A stretch of 43,290 nucleotides of DNA from Legionella feeleii (GCF_001467625.1 NZ_LNYB01000085.1:629472-672761); one strand, 5' to 3'. Shown: positions 25,291 to 36,212, numbered from the stretch's first letter. Numbers and translations: made by a program. The notes: generated by a model from the letters alone, not told the origin.

Positions 25291-26607
25291 CTATACGACA
25301 TATCCCTCTTCGCGCATTTTTGCTAATTTATAACGCAATGTACGCTCACTCACCCCTAAAACCGCTGCAACTTTTTGACGGTTACCATCATATTCTTTCA
25401 GTGTTTGTTCGATTAACTCAAACTCGTGATTCTGAAGATTTTTACTATCAACCTTCTTAACAACCCTTAGTTCATCACCCCCTCCTTGCATTGGTAATTG
25501 CAAATGGGGCACTTCAATGATGCCTTGGGTTTGAAGTACTAATGCGCGCTGTACCACATTATCCAGTTCACGAGCATTACCAGGCCAGCTGTATTCAAGT
25601 AGAGCTTGCTTGGCTTCATCACTCAAACTTGGAATTAGCGGTTGGTTATTCTGACAATGACGACGAATCAGGTAATTTGCCAACGGAATAATGTCACAAA
25701 TTCTTTCTCTTAATGGCAACCAGTGGAGAGGAAAAACATTTAAGCGATAATACAAGTCCTCTCGAAAACGGCCTGCCTTAACTTCATCAAGCAATTTTCT
25801 ATTACTGGTAGCTAATACGCGTACATCAAGATTAATCAGTTTATTAGCCCCTATCCGCTCGACCTCTTTTTCTTGCAGCACCCGCAATAATTTTGCCTGC
25901 AGACCCAAATTCATTTCACTGACTTCATCCAGTAATAAAGTACCACCTTGCGCCTGTTCAAATTTCCCAGGAGTCGACTTGTAAGCACCGGTAAACGCTC
26001 CCTTTTCATAGCCAAATAAAGTCGCTTCTAACATTTGCTCAGGTATTGCTGCGCAATTAATAGCAATAAAAGGATGTTGCTTACGTGGAGAATGATCATG
26101 GATGAAGTGCGCTAACACTTCCTTTCCTGTACCACTTTCACCGCTGATCATCACCCCAACATCTGATTGCGCAACTCGCAACGCCATTGACAACAAGGCC
26201 TGGCTCTTCGGATCTTGAGCCACTGGCTGACTATCATCGTCTAAGATAACAGGTTTGATGTAGCGATTAATTTTTTCAGTAAGCGCGTGCGCACTAAAAG
26301 GTTTTTGCAGATAATCAACCGCACCATGACGCATTGCAGCAACGGCATCTTCAACTGAGCCATGCGCTGTCATCAAAATAACAGGAACGCCTGGATTTCG
26401 ACGTTGAATTTCAGCAAGAAGTTGTTGCCCATCTATCTTATCCATACGCACATCACTTAAAATAATTGCGGGGCTATGGCGCTCCAGCATGGCCAATGCT
26501 TCTTTACCATCTTTCGCTGCCAGATAAGAGTGTCCTGCCAGATTCATTGTTTCTGCCAGTGCTTCACGTAAAACGGGATCATCTTCAACAATTAACACGT
26601 CACTCAT
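25291..26607 (-). CDS. fleR: Sigma-54-dependent response regulator FleR/FlrC
   Basis: NtrC-type activator that, once phosphorylated by FleS, turns on later flagellar genes with RpoN. The 438 residues hold a receiver domain with likely phospho-acceptor D52 (IILSDVRM), an AAA+ domain with GESGTGKE at 156-163 and GAFTGA at 203-208 (the sigma-54 contact loop), and a Fis-type helix-turn-helix at the end (RQKVAAVLGVSERTLRYKL). It lies 24 bp after fleS. Naming follows its place next to fliE and a PAS-type kinase, as in Pseudomonas and Vibrio. Confidence 0.94.
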   Translation of the reverse strand: MSDVLIVEDDPVLREALAETMNLAGHSYLAAKDGKEALAMLERHSPAIILSDVRMDKIDGQQLLAEIQRRNPGVPVILMTAHGSVEDAVAAMRHGAVDYLQKPFSAHALTEKINRYIKPVILDDDSQPVAQDPKSQALLSMALRVAQSDVGVMISGESGTGKEVLAHFIHDHSPRKQHPFIAINCAAIPEQMLEATLFGYEKGAFTGAYKSTPGKFEQAQGGTLLLDEVSEMNLGLQAKLLRVLQEKEVERIGANKLINLDVRVLATSNRKLLDEVKAGRFREDLYYRLNVFPLHWLPLRERICDIIPLANYLIRRHCQNNQPLIPSLSDEAKQALLEYSWPGNARELDNVVQRALVLQTQGIIEVPHLQLPMQGGGDELRVVKKVDSKNLQNHEFELIEQTLKEYDGNRQKVAAVLGVSERTLRYKLAKMREEGYVV

Positions 26608-26631
26608 GAGTTATCCTCGGGTAAAATACCA

Positions 26632-27636
26632 TTATCCTGGTAGATTAATCGTTATACAACTCCCTTGCCCTGGTAAAGAATCTAACATAACCTCTCCACC
26701 GTGCGCTCTTACAACTGCGTAAACAACAGCAAGCCCCAATCCTGTTCCCTGTGCTTTCGTGGTGAAAAAAGGAGTAAAGGCCTGACCTCTTACATCATCA
26801 GGCATCCCGAGACCATTGTCGATCATTTTAAATTGCACGCCACCATTGGCCTGATCCTCAATGGTGAGACTGATACAATTTGCCTTGGCTTGCAAGGCAT
26901 TGATAACGAGATTTAACACAGCCCCGATAAATGATTCTCTATGCAAAAGCAATTCATCTTTCTGTGATTGATTATCAATCGTGAAACTTGCAGACTCAGC
27001 CTGAATAAAAGGCTGAGCTCGTTCAGCTAACTGATTACAACAATCTTGTAGTGATACCGAAACAAGCTCAATCATTTCACCTTTGGCAAATAACAACAAC
27101 TCTTGAATTTGCTGTTCTATACTGGCATGGCAACCTTGTAACCGTGTAATCCACTGTAAACAACGGCTATCACTCTGTGGCTGCGCGGCTAAATGCTCTG
27201 TGTAGAGTATTGCTGATGACAAAGGGGTCCTAATCTGGTGAGCAAGCTGGGCAGTCATTCTACCCATAGCCATTAAACGATGCTGATTTGCCCTGGATTG
27301 TTCATAATCACGGCTAGCTGTCACATCGGTTAAGGTAATTAATTGTCCTGGTAAACTTTCGAGCGAAGAAATGGCTACGTGTAATCTATGACCATTCACT
27401 AAAGAAACTTCATGACCATCATCGGCGCGAGGAGCAAAAACTTGCTTAATTACCCTAAGCCAGGCAATTCCCTGTAGTCCCGTTCCTAACAGGTCCTCAG
27501 CAGCTTTATTGAGCCAGACAATGTAACCTTGCGCATTCAGCACAACAAGACCAGAAGGCAGACAAGCTAAAATGTCTTGAGCAGGTAAGCTGACTGCTGC
27601 TTGTGTTTCGTTTAGAGAAACCTCAGTGCAATGCAT
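26632..27636 (-). CDS. fleS: Sensor histidine kinase FleS/FlrB
   Basis: Cytoplasmic partner of FleR. The 334 residues lack any membrane span and contain a PAS-like domain (LPSGLVVLNAQGYIVWLNKAAEDLLG, about 25-105), a HisKA dimerisation helix with phospho-acceptor H133 (QLAHQIRTPLSSAI), and an HATPase domain with N, G1 and G2 boxes (VLNLVINALQA, DNGLGMP, GTGLGLAVV). It is probably the first gene of the flagellar operon; a sigma-54 type site lies 32-50 bp upstream. Confidence 0.94.
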   Translation of the reverse strand: MHCTEVSLNETQAAVSLPAQDILACLPSGLVVLNAQGYIVWLNKAAEDLLGTGLQGIAWLRVIKQVFAPRADDGHEVSLVNGHRLHVAISSLESLPGQLITLTDVTASRDYEQSRANQHRLMAMGRMTAQLAHQIRTPLSSAILYTEHLAAQPQSDSRCLQWITRLQGCHASIEQQIQELLLFAKGEMIELVSVSLQDCCNQLAERAQPFIQAESASFTIDNQSQKDELLLHRESFIGAVLNLVINALQAKANCISLTIEDQANGGVQFKMIDNGLGMPDDVRGQAFTPFFTTKAQGTGLGLAVVYAVVRAHGGEVMLDSLPGQGSCITINLPG

Positions 27637-27667
27637 ACATTAGTACCTTGATTAATTGGAAAACCCA

Positions 27668-27686
27668 TAGCAAAGTTTAAGCCAAA
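27668..27686 (-). promoter_or_regulatory. Sigma-54 (RpoN) promoter of the fleS-fleR-fliE... operon
   Basis: On the minus strand TTGGCTTAAACTTTGCTA has the invariant GG and GC dinucleotides exactly 10 bases apart, and TGGC / TTGC half-sites matching TGGCAC-N5-TTGC. It is about 32 bp before the fleS ATG. In related bacteria fleSR is activated by FleQ with RpoN, which fits; fleQ itself is not in the window. Confidence 0.7.
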
Positions 27687-27883
27687 ACTAAAATATAAAT
27701 AAAATCAGATAATTAATCTATAAAAAACGAATTAAAGTCGCTATTTTGACATTTATAAAAGGTTTGGCGTCAAATTAAACTTGCTTCAACTTTATAATAA
27801 AGACAAGATTATACCATATACTGTAAACTGCCTCTGAACCCGGCTTAGATCTCACTCTTGAAGTTACAAAAATTGGGGACTCA

Positions 27884-28546
27884 ATGCAAACTATACATCA
27901 ATTACTAAATTACATCTTACATATAGATACTTATCTTATTGCTTTTGTATCAGCGTATGGTATTTGGACCTATCTGGCATTGTTCGTCATTATATTTTGT
28001 GAAACAGGGTTAGTGATAACCCCTTTTCTACCAGGTGATTCTTTGCTTTTTGCTGCAGGCAGTCTTGCAGCACAGCAAAGTACGCCTTTGAGTATTCTGC
28101 CTTTATTCAGTCTATTAGTAATCGCATCGATTGTCGGGAACCAAATAAATTATTTGGTAGGAAAAGCTATTGGCCCACGGGTATTTTCTGCAAATCATTC
28201 TCGATTATTGAATAAAAAATACTTAATTGAAGCCCATCAGTTTTATGAAAGGCATGGAGGGAAAACAATTATCCTCGCTCGCTTTATTCCTATCATTCGC
28301 ACCTTTGCTCCTTTTGTGGCTGGAGTCGGCTATATGACCGTCTCATTATTTTCCATCTACAATCTGGTTAGTGCTCTGCTTTGGGTAGGCAGTTTGCTCA
28401 GCTTAGGATATTTTTTTGGTTCTATTCCGATTATCAAGGACAATTTTGCCGTCGTTATTTATGGCATTATTGCCCTCTCCCTTCTACCACCCGTTTTGGC
28501 TTTCCTTTATCGTAAGATAAATGCTGCCACCCACAAACTTGTTTAG
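27884..28546 (+). CDS. DedA/SNARE-associated family membrane protein
   Basis: Polytopic inner-membrane protein of the DedA group, whose members are linked to lipid carrier (undecaprenyl phosphate) flipping and to proton-dependent membrane homeostasis. The 220 residues include CETGLVITPFLPGDSLLF (conserved acidic residue and PGD) and the re-entrant-loop motif ARFIPIIRTFAPFVAG with conserved Arg and Pro, then two C-terminal spans. GGGGAC lies just before ATG 27884. The substrate cannot be told from sequence. An inverted-repeat element includes its stop codon. Confidence 0.93.
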   Translation: MQTIHQLLNYILHIDTYLIAFVSAYGIWTYLALFVIIFCETGLVITPFLPGDSLLFAAGSLAAQQSTPLSILPLFSLLVIASIVGNQINYLVGKAIGPRVFSANHSRLLNKKYLIEAHQFYERHGGKTIILARFIPIIRTFAPFVAGVGYMTVSLFSIYNLVSALLWVGSLLSLGYFFGSIPIIKDNFAVVIYGIIALSLLPPVLAFLYRKINAATHKLV

Positions 28547-28694
28547 GGGCTATTTGCTGCCCGCTACTCGATTATCAAGCCATAGGCAAATGCAGGTTGG
28601 CCGCCTCTCCCAACAGCTTGTCGGGCCAAGGCCTAACCTGCATGTCTCAAAATCAAGTCATTACTAATTAAGGCGAATGTAAACAGCCCCTAAA
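28542..28694. mobile_element. MITE-like palindromic element (family C) between dedA and rarA
   Basis: Outer arms TTTAGGGGCTATTT (28542-28555) and AAACAGCCCCTAAA (28681-28694) are inverted with one mismatch. An inner stem pairs ATGCAGGTT.GGCC (28590-28602) with GGCC.AACCTGCAT (28630-28643). The element lies between two convergent genes and its left arm supplies the TAG stop of dedA. It may double as a bidirectional terminator. Confidence 0.62.
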
Positions 28695-28706
28695 TAATCT
28701 CAGAAT

Positions 28707-30008
28707 TTACTTCTTCCCTGCTTTTTCATCCAGTTTCCGCAAGAATGCCATTTTTTCCGCAATTTTACTTTCAAGGCCTCGTGGAACTGGTTGATACCAG
28801 TGAGGTTCCCTCATTCCTTCCGGTAAATAGTTTTCCCCTGCAGCATAAGCATCCGGTTCATCATGAGCATAACGGTACTCATGGCCATAACCCAAATCTT
28901 TCATCAATTTGGTCGGTGCGTTGCGCAGATGAAGTGGTACTTCCCGCGATTTGTCCTGCTTCACGAAAGCCATCGCTTTATTATAAGCAACATAGCCAGC
29001 ATTACTTTTAGCTGCAACTGCCATATAGATAACCGCCTGAGCAAGGGCCAGCTCTCCTTCAGGGGAACCCAAACGCTCGTACGTTACCGCAGAATCATTA
29101 GCAAGCTGCATAGCTCGTGGATCAGCTAATCCAATATCCTCCCAAGCCATTCTCACAATGCGTCGCGAAAGATAATAGGGATCTACTCCGCCATCAAGCA
29201 TACGGCATAACCAATAAAGCGCTGCATCAGGATTGGAGCCACGAACTGATTTATGTAAGGCGGAAATCTGATCGTAAAAGTTTTCTCCACTCTTATCAAA
29301 ACGACGTCTTGTCGAACTCAGTGCATTTTTAATTAATTCAGCAGTAATTTTGACTGTCCCTTGAACCTGCGCAGCTGTATTGACTTGCTCTAAAAGATTT
29401 AAAAGCCGACGGGCGTCTCCATCAGCGGAAGCAACAAGATGAGCCTCAGCGTCAGCTTCAAATTGCAGATGGCTAAGTACTCTCTCCTGAGCACGAACTA
29501 ATAAACGTTTAAGCTCCGTCTCTGTTAAGGGCTTTAACACATAAACCTGGGCGCGGGACAATAAGGCAGAGTTGACTTCAAAAGAAGGGTTTTCTGTTGT
29601 TGCGCCAATAAAAGTGATGAGACCTGACTCAGTAAAAGGTAGTAAAGCATCTTGTTGCGATTTATTAAAACGGTGAATTTCATCAATAAAAAGTAACGTT
29701 TGTCGTTGTTGCATTAAATGCTGGTTGGCTTCCTCAACCGCAGCACGTATATCTTTAACACCAGAAAAAACAGCAGAAAGTGCTATCCACTCACAATCAA
29801 ACGCCGCTGCACTTAGTCGTGCCAAGGTTGTTTTTCCTACACCAGGTGGTCCCCACAAAATCATGGAATGCGGCTTACCGGATTCAAAAGCAAGCCGTAA
29901 TGGTTTCCCTGTTCCTAACAAATGCTCTTGCCCGATTACCTCATCCCAATGTTTGGGTCTTAATAACTCTGCGAGAGGAGCATTCGGTTGGGTATTAAAT
30001 AAATTCAT
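28707..30008 (-). CDS. rarA: Replication-associated recombination protein RarA (MgsA)
   Basis: AAA+ ATPase of the clamp-loader/RuvB group that acts at stalled replication forks. The 433 residues show the N-terminal region, Walker A GPPGVGKT at 53-60, Walker [21 protein letters not shown], sensor 1 [14 protein letters not shown], and the tetramerisation C-terminal domain ([34 protein letters not shown]). It overlaps the lolA stop by ATGA (30005-30008). The order ftsK-lolA-rarA is the same as in E. coli. Confidence 0.96.
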   Translation of the reverse strand: MNLFNTQPNAPLAELLRPKHWDEVIGQEHLLGTGKPLRLAFESGKPHSMILWGPPGVGKTTLARLSAAAFDCEWIALSAVFSGVKDIRAAVEEANQHLMQQRQTLLFIDEIHRFNKSQQDALLPFTESGLITFIGATTENPSFEVNSALLSRAQVYVLKPLTETELKRLLVRAQERVLSHLQFEADAEAHLVASADGDARRLLNLLEQVNTAAQVQGTVKITAELIKNALSSTRRRFDKSGENFYDQISALHKSVRGSNPDAALYWLCRMLDGGVDPYYLSRRIVRMAWEDIGLADPRAMQLANDSAVTYERLGSPEGELALAQAVIYMAVAAKSNAGYVAYNKAMAFVKQDKSREVPLHLRNAPTKLMKDLGYGHEYRYAHDEPDAYAAGENYLPEGMREPHWYQPVPRGLESKIAEKMAFLRKLDEKAGKK

Positions 30009-30613
30009 TGTTGTACTACATCTGTTCCTTTAGGCGGCTTAAATTGAAACAACCTGGCAGCAACTTTAGGGTTGGTTTTTACGTTCTTCAAATTGACAAC
30101 GGTGTGTTGGCCAAGTTGATCAAACATTTCAATAGCAATTAATACATTACGATTAAAAATCAGCTTCATTCGCTGAAAATTGGCTTTATGGGATTTAGAT
30201 CGCAAATCATAAGCTTGCTTATCACCAGCCGTCGTTGCAGTGACATCAAAATCACGGGTAACCGTATCATCATAACCACTTAAAAACAGAGCTGCCGTAC
30301 CACCCAAGCTTTTTTCCTGTTTTTTAACGGTTACTTGCTCCAGGTCAACATCATAAACCCAAAGCTTTTTTCCATCAGCAACGACCAATTGCTCCATAGG
30401 ACTTTTAGTTTGCCAGCGAAAACGTCCGGGACGCTCAAGAGCCATAGTTCCGGAAGAACGTGAGATTTCTTTTTCTTTGGTTTTGATGACTTGACTGAAA
30501 CTGGCAGTCATACTGCGAATAGCATTGAGTTTTGTCTGTAAAATATCCCCCACCGACTCGCAACAGGCATTACCGGCAAATACAAGCGATAACAATAAAA
30601 CTAATTTTTTCAT
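30005..30613 (-). CDS. lolA: Outer-membrane lipoprotein carrier LolA
   Basis: Periplasmic chaperone that carries lipoproteins from LolCDE to LolB. The 202 residues start with a signal peptide (KKLVLLLSLVFAGNACC) and continue with the family pattern SMTASFSQVI, SSGTMALERPGRFRWQTKSP, VVADGKKLWVYDVDLEQVTV and a C-terminal FQFKPPKGTDVV. It starts 2 bp after the ftsK stop and overlaps rarA, so the three are one operon. Confidence 0.96.
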   Translation of the reverse strand: MKKLVLLLSLVFAGNACCESVGDILQTKLNAIRSMTASFSQVIKTKEKEISRSSGTMALERPGRFRWQTKSPMEQLVVADGKKLWVYDVDLEQVTVKKQEKSLGGTAALFLSGYDDTVTRDFDVTATTAGDKQAYDLRSKSHKANFQRMKLIFNRNVLIAIEMFDQLGQHTVVNLKNVKTNPKVAARLFQFKPPKGTDVVQQ

Positions 30614-30615
30614 AG

Positions 30616-33015
30616 TTAATCCTCATTGGCTGTAGACACTAATACATCTCTGAACCCCCCATCCAAGGGTCCTACAATTCCGGTCCGCTCCATTTCTTCG
30701 ACTAGTCGTGCAGCTCGGTTATAACCTATTTTCAAGCGACGTTGTACAGAAGAAATACTCGCTTTGCGTGTTTGAATCACGAACTCAACAGCCTGATCAT
30801 AAAGAGGATCTGTCTCTTCTGTCTCTTGTCCTTCTTCGCCGAAACCACCCTCAGAACCTTCACCAACTGTTTGGATAATATCATCAATGTATTCAGGCTC
30901 ACCACGTGCACGCCAATCATCAGCGACGCGATGCACTTCTTTATCATCAACAAATGCTCCGTGTACACGTAATGGGGCTCCGCTTCCAGGCGCTAAATAA
31001 AGCATGTCCCCATGGCCAAGTAACTGTTCAGCCCCTTGCTGATCAAGAATGGTGCGAGAATCTATTTTTGAAGAGACCTGAAAAGACATTCGAGTAGGGA
31101 TATTTGATTTAATTAGCCCCGTTAACACATCCACAGAAGGCCGTTGTGTTGCCAGAATCAAATGGATACCCGCTGCACGGGCTTTTTGGGCAATACGAGC
31201 GATTAGTTGCTCTACCTTTTTACCTACCACCATCATCATATCGGCTAGTTCATCAATGATGACTACTACATAAGGCAACGCTTGCAAGAGAGGTGCAGTT
31301 TCATCTACAGAATCAACCGGTTTCCACAAAGGATCAGCCAAGGGCTCCCCTTTTGCCTCAGCTTCCGCAATCTTGGCATTAAAACCTGCCAGATTTCGAA
31401 CCCCTAAAGAAGCCATTAAACGATAGCGCCGCTCCATCTCACCGACACACCAGCGTAAAGCACTGGCAGCTTCTTTCATATCAGTCACTACGGGCGTTAA
31501 TAAGTGTGGGATCCCATCATAAACTGATAATTCGAGCATTTTGGGATCAACCATAATTAGTCGTACTTGTTCAGGAGTTGATTTAAACAAGAGGCTCAAA
31601 ATCATTGCATTGATCCCTACTGATTTACCAGAACCAGTTGTCCCAGCTACAAGTAAATGAGGCATTTTTGCCAAATCAACTACCATTGGATGGCCTGCAA
31701 TATCAACACCCAAAGCCAGGGTTAATGGTGAATGGGATTGCTGGTAAACATCCGCTGATAACACTTCGGACAAAGAGACCATATCCCGTTGTTGATTCGG
31801 TAACTCTAGACCAACGACTGTCTTACCCGGAATAACCTCAACCACTCTCACACTGGTAACCGATAAAGAGCGAGCTAAATCCTTAGCCAGTGCTGACAGT
31901 TTACTCACTTTAATCCCGGCTGCCAGTTGTAATTCAAAGCGAGTGATTACTGGCCCGGGATGGACAGCAACTACATCTGCCTGAATACCGAAATCCAATA
32001 AATGCTGTTCGACTTCTCGCGATACTGTTTCCAACTCCTGGTGGGTGTACCCTCCCATCACCTTACCGGGTCGTCCTTTATCAAGCAGGCTAAGTGCTGG
32101 TAAACTACCCGTCGGCGCTTGTGCAGGTGGCTTGGCAACAGCGCGAACTGGCTCTTTTACAGATTTCAAAATAGAGGGAGCAGGTATACTGGGTGTAATC
32201 ACGGGAGAGGGTGTTTTGATGACTGGGTCAAGAGGCTCCAGGGAAGGTATATTCGCTACGACAGGCTTCTCTTTTTTTCCACCTATTAATGGACGTGTTG
32301 GTTTACTGCTCTTAACAACAGTTGATTTTTCTCGTTCTCTGAAACGCCTAACCACTGCTCGTATGAAACGAGAGCCTCTAACCAGGCCACGAAAACTGCG
32401 ATTTAGTACGGTAGCGGAATAAAAGCCAAGTAATTCTGTAGCTCCAATCCAGGAGAGTCCCGTTAACAGGGTAATACCCACTAGTAAAATAGCAAACAGC
32501 AATAAAGCAGCCCCCTGGGCGTTCAACGCATAATCAAAACCACCGGAAACAAAACTGCCAAGTATGCCACCTGCACTATGCACTGCATCAATTGGCGCAA
32601 TAGATGATAAACTTAGCAACCCACAACTGCCAATCATCAGAAAAACCAATCCACTGCCACGTAAAAACATGGCTGGCCGATTCACAATCCGCAAGGAACG
32701 CAGATCTTTTAAAATTAGCCAGGCAACATAGGCAAAACAGAACGGTAAAAGGTATGCGAGATAACCAAAAATAAAATAAAGTCCGTCAGCAATATAAGCA
32801 CCAACCTGACCACCTGCATTGCCTATCCCGGTATTTCCTTTATTGGCATGTGACCAACCTGGATCAGTGGTTTGATAAGTACTAAGCGCGAGTAAAATGA
32901 AGAAAGCACAGGTTAATACCAAAATAAAGCTGCCTTCACTAACACGTTTCAGCAAGAAATTTGGCATAGCCTGCTTCGGGGTGCTGGCCTGATTACCCGT
33001 TTGTTGTTTTCGCAT
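30616..33015 (-). CDS. ftsK: DNA translocase FtsK
   Basis: Divisome protein that pumps chromosome ends across the septum and activates XerCD at dif. The 799 residues have four N-terminal spans (about 28-47, 72-102, 115-140 and 165-190), a short proline-rich linker (230-310, much shorter than in E. coli's 1329-residue protein), a motor domain with GTTGSGKS at 458-465 and Walker [15 protein letters not shown], and the C-terminal gamma winged helix ([25 protein letters not shown]) that reads KOPS sites. It is divergent from trxB across a 69-bp spacer. Confidence 0.97.
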   Translation of the reverse strand: MRKQQTGNQASTPKQAMPNFLLKRVSEGSFILVLTCAFFILLALSTYQTTDPGWSHANKGNTGIGNAGGQVGAYIADGLYFIFGYLAYLLPFCFAYVAWLILKDLRSLRIVNRPAMFLRGSGLVFLMIGSCGLLSLSSIAPIDAVHSAGGILGSFVSGGFDYALNAQGAALLLFAILLVGITLLTGLSWIGATELLGFYSATVLNRSFRGLVRGSRFIRAVVRRFREREKSTVVKSSKPTRPLIGGKKEKPVVANIPSLEPLDPVIKTPSPVITPSIPAPSILKSVKEPVRAVAKPPAQAPTGSLPALSLLDKGRPGKVMGGYTHQELETVSREVEQHLLDFGIQADVVAVHPGPVITRFELQLAAGIKVSKLSALAKDLARSLSVTSVRVVEVIPGKTVVGLELPNQQRDMVSLSEVLSADVYQQSHSPLTLALGVDIAGHPMVVDLAKMPHLLVAGTTGSGKSVGINAMILSLLFKSTPEQVRLIMVDPKMLELSVYDGIPHLLTPVVTDMKEAASALRWCVGEMERRYRLMASLGVRNLAGFNAKIAEAEAKGEPLADPLWKPVDSVDETAPLLQALPYVVVIIDELADMMMVVGKKVEQLIARIAQKARAAGIHLILATQRPSVDVLTGLIKSNIPTRMSFQVSSKIDSRTILDQQGAEQLLGHGDMLYLAPGSGAPLRVHGAFVDDKEVHRVADDWRARGEPEYIDDIIQTVGEGSEGGFGEEGQETEETDPLYDQAVEFVIQTRKASISSVQRRLKIGYNRAARLVEEMERTGIVGPLDGGFRDVLVSTANED

Positions 33016-33066
33016 AGGTATTTTAATGTGCCTTATTTTGTCATACTATTTGCCATCTTAACATAA

Positions 33067-34056
<990 letters not shown>

Positions 34057-34255
34057 TTTCAATCGCACACACCTTGATTTTTTATTTATTCAAGTGACAT
34101 TTAGATCTTGAATACTGAGGATGCCCTTGGGGAAAATCAAGGTAGAATCACTGTTGCTAATAGAGTAAATCTTAGTATCGGGCTGGACCATTGATTAGGC
34201 CTGCCCCCCCATATAGCTGCTGCGTATTTATGGAATGACGTTCGTTTAGCGATAT

Positions 34256-34273
34256 AAAACAGGATCCTGTTTT
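34256..34273. repeat. 18-bp perfect palindrome upstream of aat
   Basis: AAAACAGGATCCTGTTTT is perfectly self-complementary around GGATCC, followed by further T residues. It lies in the 259-bp gap between trxB and aat, 43 bp before the aat start. A dyad with no loop suits a dimeric protein's binding site better than a terminator hairpin, though the T-run leaves the latter possible. Confidence 0.45.
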
Positions 34274-34303
34274 TTATATTAAACTCACATTAATACCAAA
34301 AGC

Positions 34304-34318
34304 AGGAGGCCGACCATT
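34304..34318 (+). promoter_or_regulatory. Ribosome binding site and ATT start of aat
   Basis: A full AGGAGG (34304-34309) is followed 6 bases later by ATT (34316-34318), in frame with the conserved N-terminal residues of Aat. Between here and TTG 34388 there is no in-frame ATG, GTG or TTG. The next-best reading would delete the conserved FPDPE..GLLAIGGD block. Confidence 0.65.
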
Positions 34319-35005
34319 CCCTCTTCAACATCCCGGACAAATCAAGACATAAATTTCCCTGATCCTGAGAGTAGTGATGCCCAGGGCTTGCTGGCAATTG
34401 GCGGGGATTTGTCACCAGAGCGCTTGTTAGCGGCTTATAAGCAAGGTATTTTTCCATGGTTTGAACCAGGGTGTCCTATTCTTTGGTGGTCACCCAATCC
34501 TCGTTTGATTTTAAAACCCCAAGCATTTAAAGTGTCCCACAGTTTAAAACAGGCCCTTAAAAAACCTTATCGCTTCACTGTTGATACAGCCTTTAGTGAA
34601 GTCATTTTCGCTTGTGCTAACAGTGAGGGAAGAGTAAATAATACCTGGATTACTGACAGCATGAGAGACGCCTATACCCTCTTACACCAAATGGGTTATG
34701 CACATTCTTTTGAAATATGGTTAGATGAGCAGCTAGTTGGTGGCTTATACGGTATCAGTCTAGGACGAGCTTTTTTTGGTGAATCCATGTTCCATCGACT
34801 TCGGGATACTTCAAAATTAGCCTTGTACTATCTTTGCCATACTTTGGCGGCCTGGAACTTTGATTTTATAGATTGCCAATTACCTACCGAACATCTGCAA
34901 AGTTTAGGTGCAGTAATTATCAGTCGCCGTGAATTTTTGCACCATTTACAGGAAACATTAGAATACCCTACTCGGCAAGGGCTATGGACAAAAGAGGTTG
35001 CCTAA
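34316..35005 (+). CDS. aat: Leucyl/phenylalanyl-tRNA-protein transferase
   Basis: Adds Leu or Phe from tRNA to proteins with N-terminal Arg or Lys, marking them for ClpAP via ClpS. The family block INFPDPESSDAQGLLAIGGD begins well upstream of the first usual start codon (TTG 34388), so the gene must start earlier. With ATT 34316 as start the protein is 229 residues, close to E. coli Aat (234). Other family segments seen are LSPERLLAAYKQGIFPWF, WWSPNPRLIL, TWITDSMRDAY, GGLYGISLGRAFFGESMF and DCQLPTEHLQSLGA. infA follows 93 bp on; the order trxB..aat-infA matches enterobacteria. Confidence 0.93.
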   Translation: MPSSTSRTNQDINFPDPESSDAQGLLAIGGDLSPERLLAAYKQGIFPWFEPGCPILWWSPNPRLILKPQAFKVSHSLKQALKKPYRFTVDTAFSEVIFACANSEGRVNNTWITDSMRDAYTLLHQMGYAHSFEIWLDEQLVGGLYGISLGRAFFGESMFHRLRDTSKLALYYLCHTLAAWNFDFIDCQLPTEHLQSLGAVIISRREFLHHLQETLEYPTRQGLWTKEVA

Positions 35006-35036
35006 AGAAAAATATTGACTTAGAGGAAAGACTGGA

Positions 35037-35065
35037 TTGCCATTTTTCTTATTTTAGTGCACTAT
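35037..35065 (+). promoter_or_regulatory. Possible sigma-70 promoter for infA
   Basis: TTGCCA (35037-35042), 17 bases, CACTAT (35060-35065), ending 33 bp before the infA start. Both boxes are only moderate matches. Confidence 0.35.
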
Positions 35066-35098
35066 TTGCGCCTTATTGAGTTTCATTTTTGAGGACCC

Positions 35099-35320
35099 AT
35101 GGCAAAAGAAGATCATATTGAGATGTTTGGTACTGTAGTTGATACCTTACCAAATACTATGTTTCGTGTTGAACTTGAAAACGGTCACGTTGTCACTGCT
35201 CATATTTCTGGCCGTATGCGCAAAAACTATATTCGCATATTAACTGGTGATAAGGTCAAAGTAGAGTTAACACCCTATGATCTAAGCAAGGGTCGTATTA
35301 TTTTCCGAGATAAAAATTAA
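35099..35320 (+). CDS. infA: Translation initiation factor IF-1
   Basis: Small OB-fold protein that occupies the ribosomal A site during initiation. The 73 residues are highly conserved ([52 protein letters not shown]). The length is one residue over the usual 72. GAGGA lies just before the start. Confidence 0.98.
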   Translation: MAKEDHIEMFGTVVDTLPNTMFRVELENGHVVTAHISGRMRKNYIRILTGDKVKVELTPYDLSKGRIIFRDKN

Positions 35321-35366
35321 CTCATAGATCCGAGCTGCCGTCTTTTGAGTCTTGCATACCACTGAT

Positions 35367-36212
35367 TCACATTGGGCGTAGTTCTATGCGTCTGTCTTTA
35401 TCAATCAGTAACAAATGATTAGCCGGCACATCACCCCATTGGTCACTGATATTGGTTAATTTCTCCGAAGTTACCAAGATACACTCATGTTTATGATTTT
35501 CCTTTAGCTTATGGAAGTGAGCCCTGCCAGCAAAACAAGCGCCATTAAAATAGTGCAGTGACTCAGGAGAATCATCTTTATCAGTACAATAACGACTAGC
35601 CACTATCCTCTCACCATCAGTAAGGCAGATATTAAAATAGGAAGGGCCTTTCGTACCAAACTGCTGAACCAATTGATTCACTTCATACAGAGTGTCTTCT
35701 AATGTATCTGCTACAACTGACAATTTACTAAGATCTCTCCCCTTGGCCAATTGTAGAAAAAGGCCAAATAAATGTTCCGAATCCGTTTCTCCTTGAATCC
35801 AATGGTAAATATCATCCTCCAATAAATGCCGTAAATGGCGTTTAACGACAATAAAATCGTTAATCCCTCCATTATGCATTAGCATCCATCGTCCATGAAT
35901 AAAGGGATGGCAATTATAGTTAGTCACACCGCCGGCACTGGCAGCACGCACATGAGCAAAAAAACAGGGGGATTTAATTTTTGCAGTCAAATAAAGCAAA
36001 TTCCTATCATTCCACGCTGGTGAAATGGATGTAAACAACGCAGGTTCTGTACTGATAGAGGGGACATACCAACCCAGCCCAAAACCGTCACCATTTGTAG
36101 GGATTGTGGATTCCCGAGCATGTAAGCTTTGCATTATAATAGAATTAACTGGTTTAACCAGTACATCTTCCAGCACAACATCATGTCCACGGTAGGCAAC
36201 AAAACGGCACAT
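35367..36212 (-). CDS. Class II glutamine amidotransferase (YafJ/EgtC-like)
   Basis: N-terminal nucleophile amidotransferase domain with no synthetase part. MCRFVAYRG exposes the catalytic Cys2 after Met removal; NGDGFGLGWY, FFAHVRAASAGG, NCHPF and WMLMHNGGIND are the glutaminase substrate motifs, and GETDSEHLF follows. The 281 residues fit the YafJ/EgtC group. EgtC cleaves a gamma-glutamyl intermediate of ergothioneine, but no other ergothioneine gene is nearby, so the substrate is open. GGAG lies about 8 bases before ATG 36212. It converges with infA. Confidence 0.9.
   Translation of the reverse strand: MCRFVAYRGHDVVLEDVLVKPVNSIIMQSLHARESTIPTNGDGFGLGWYVPSISTEPALFTSISPAWNDRNLLYLTAKIKSPCFFAHVRAASAGGVTNYNCHPFIHGRWMLMHNGGINDFIVVKRHLRHLLEDDIYHWIQGETDSEHLFGLFLQLAKGRDLSKLSVVADTLEDTLYEVNQLVQQFGTKGPSYFNICLTDGERIVASRYCTDKDDSPESLHYFNGACFAGRAHFHKLKENHKHECILVTSEKLTNISDQWGDVPANHLLLIDKDRRIELRPM

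Noticed and set aside
34388-35005. TTG 34388 as the start of aat
   Set aside because: It lies within the conserved GLLAIGGD block, removes about 24 family residues and has no ribosome site.
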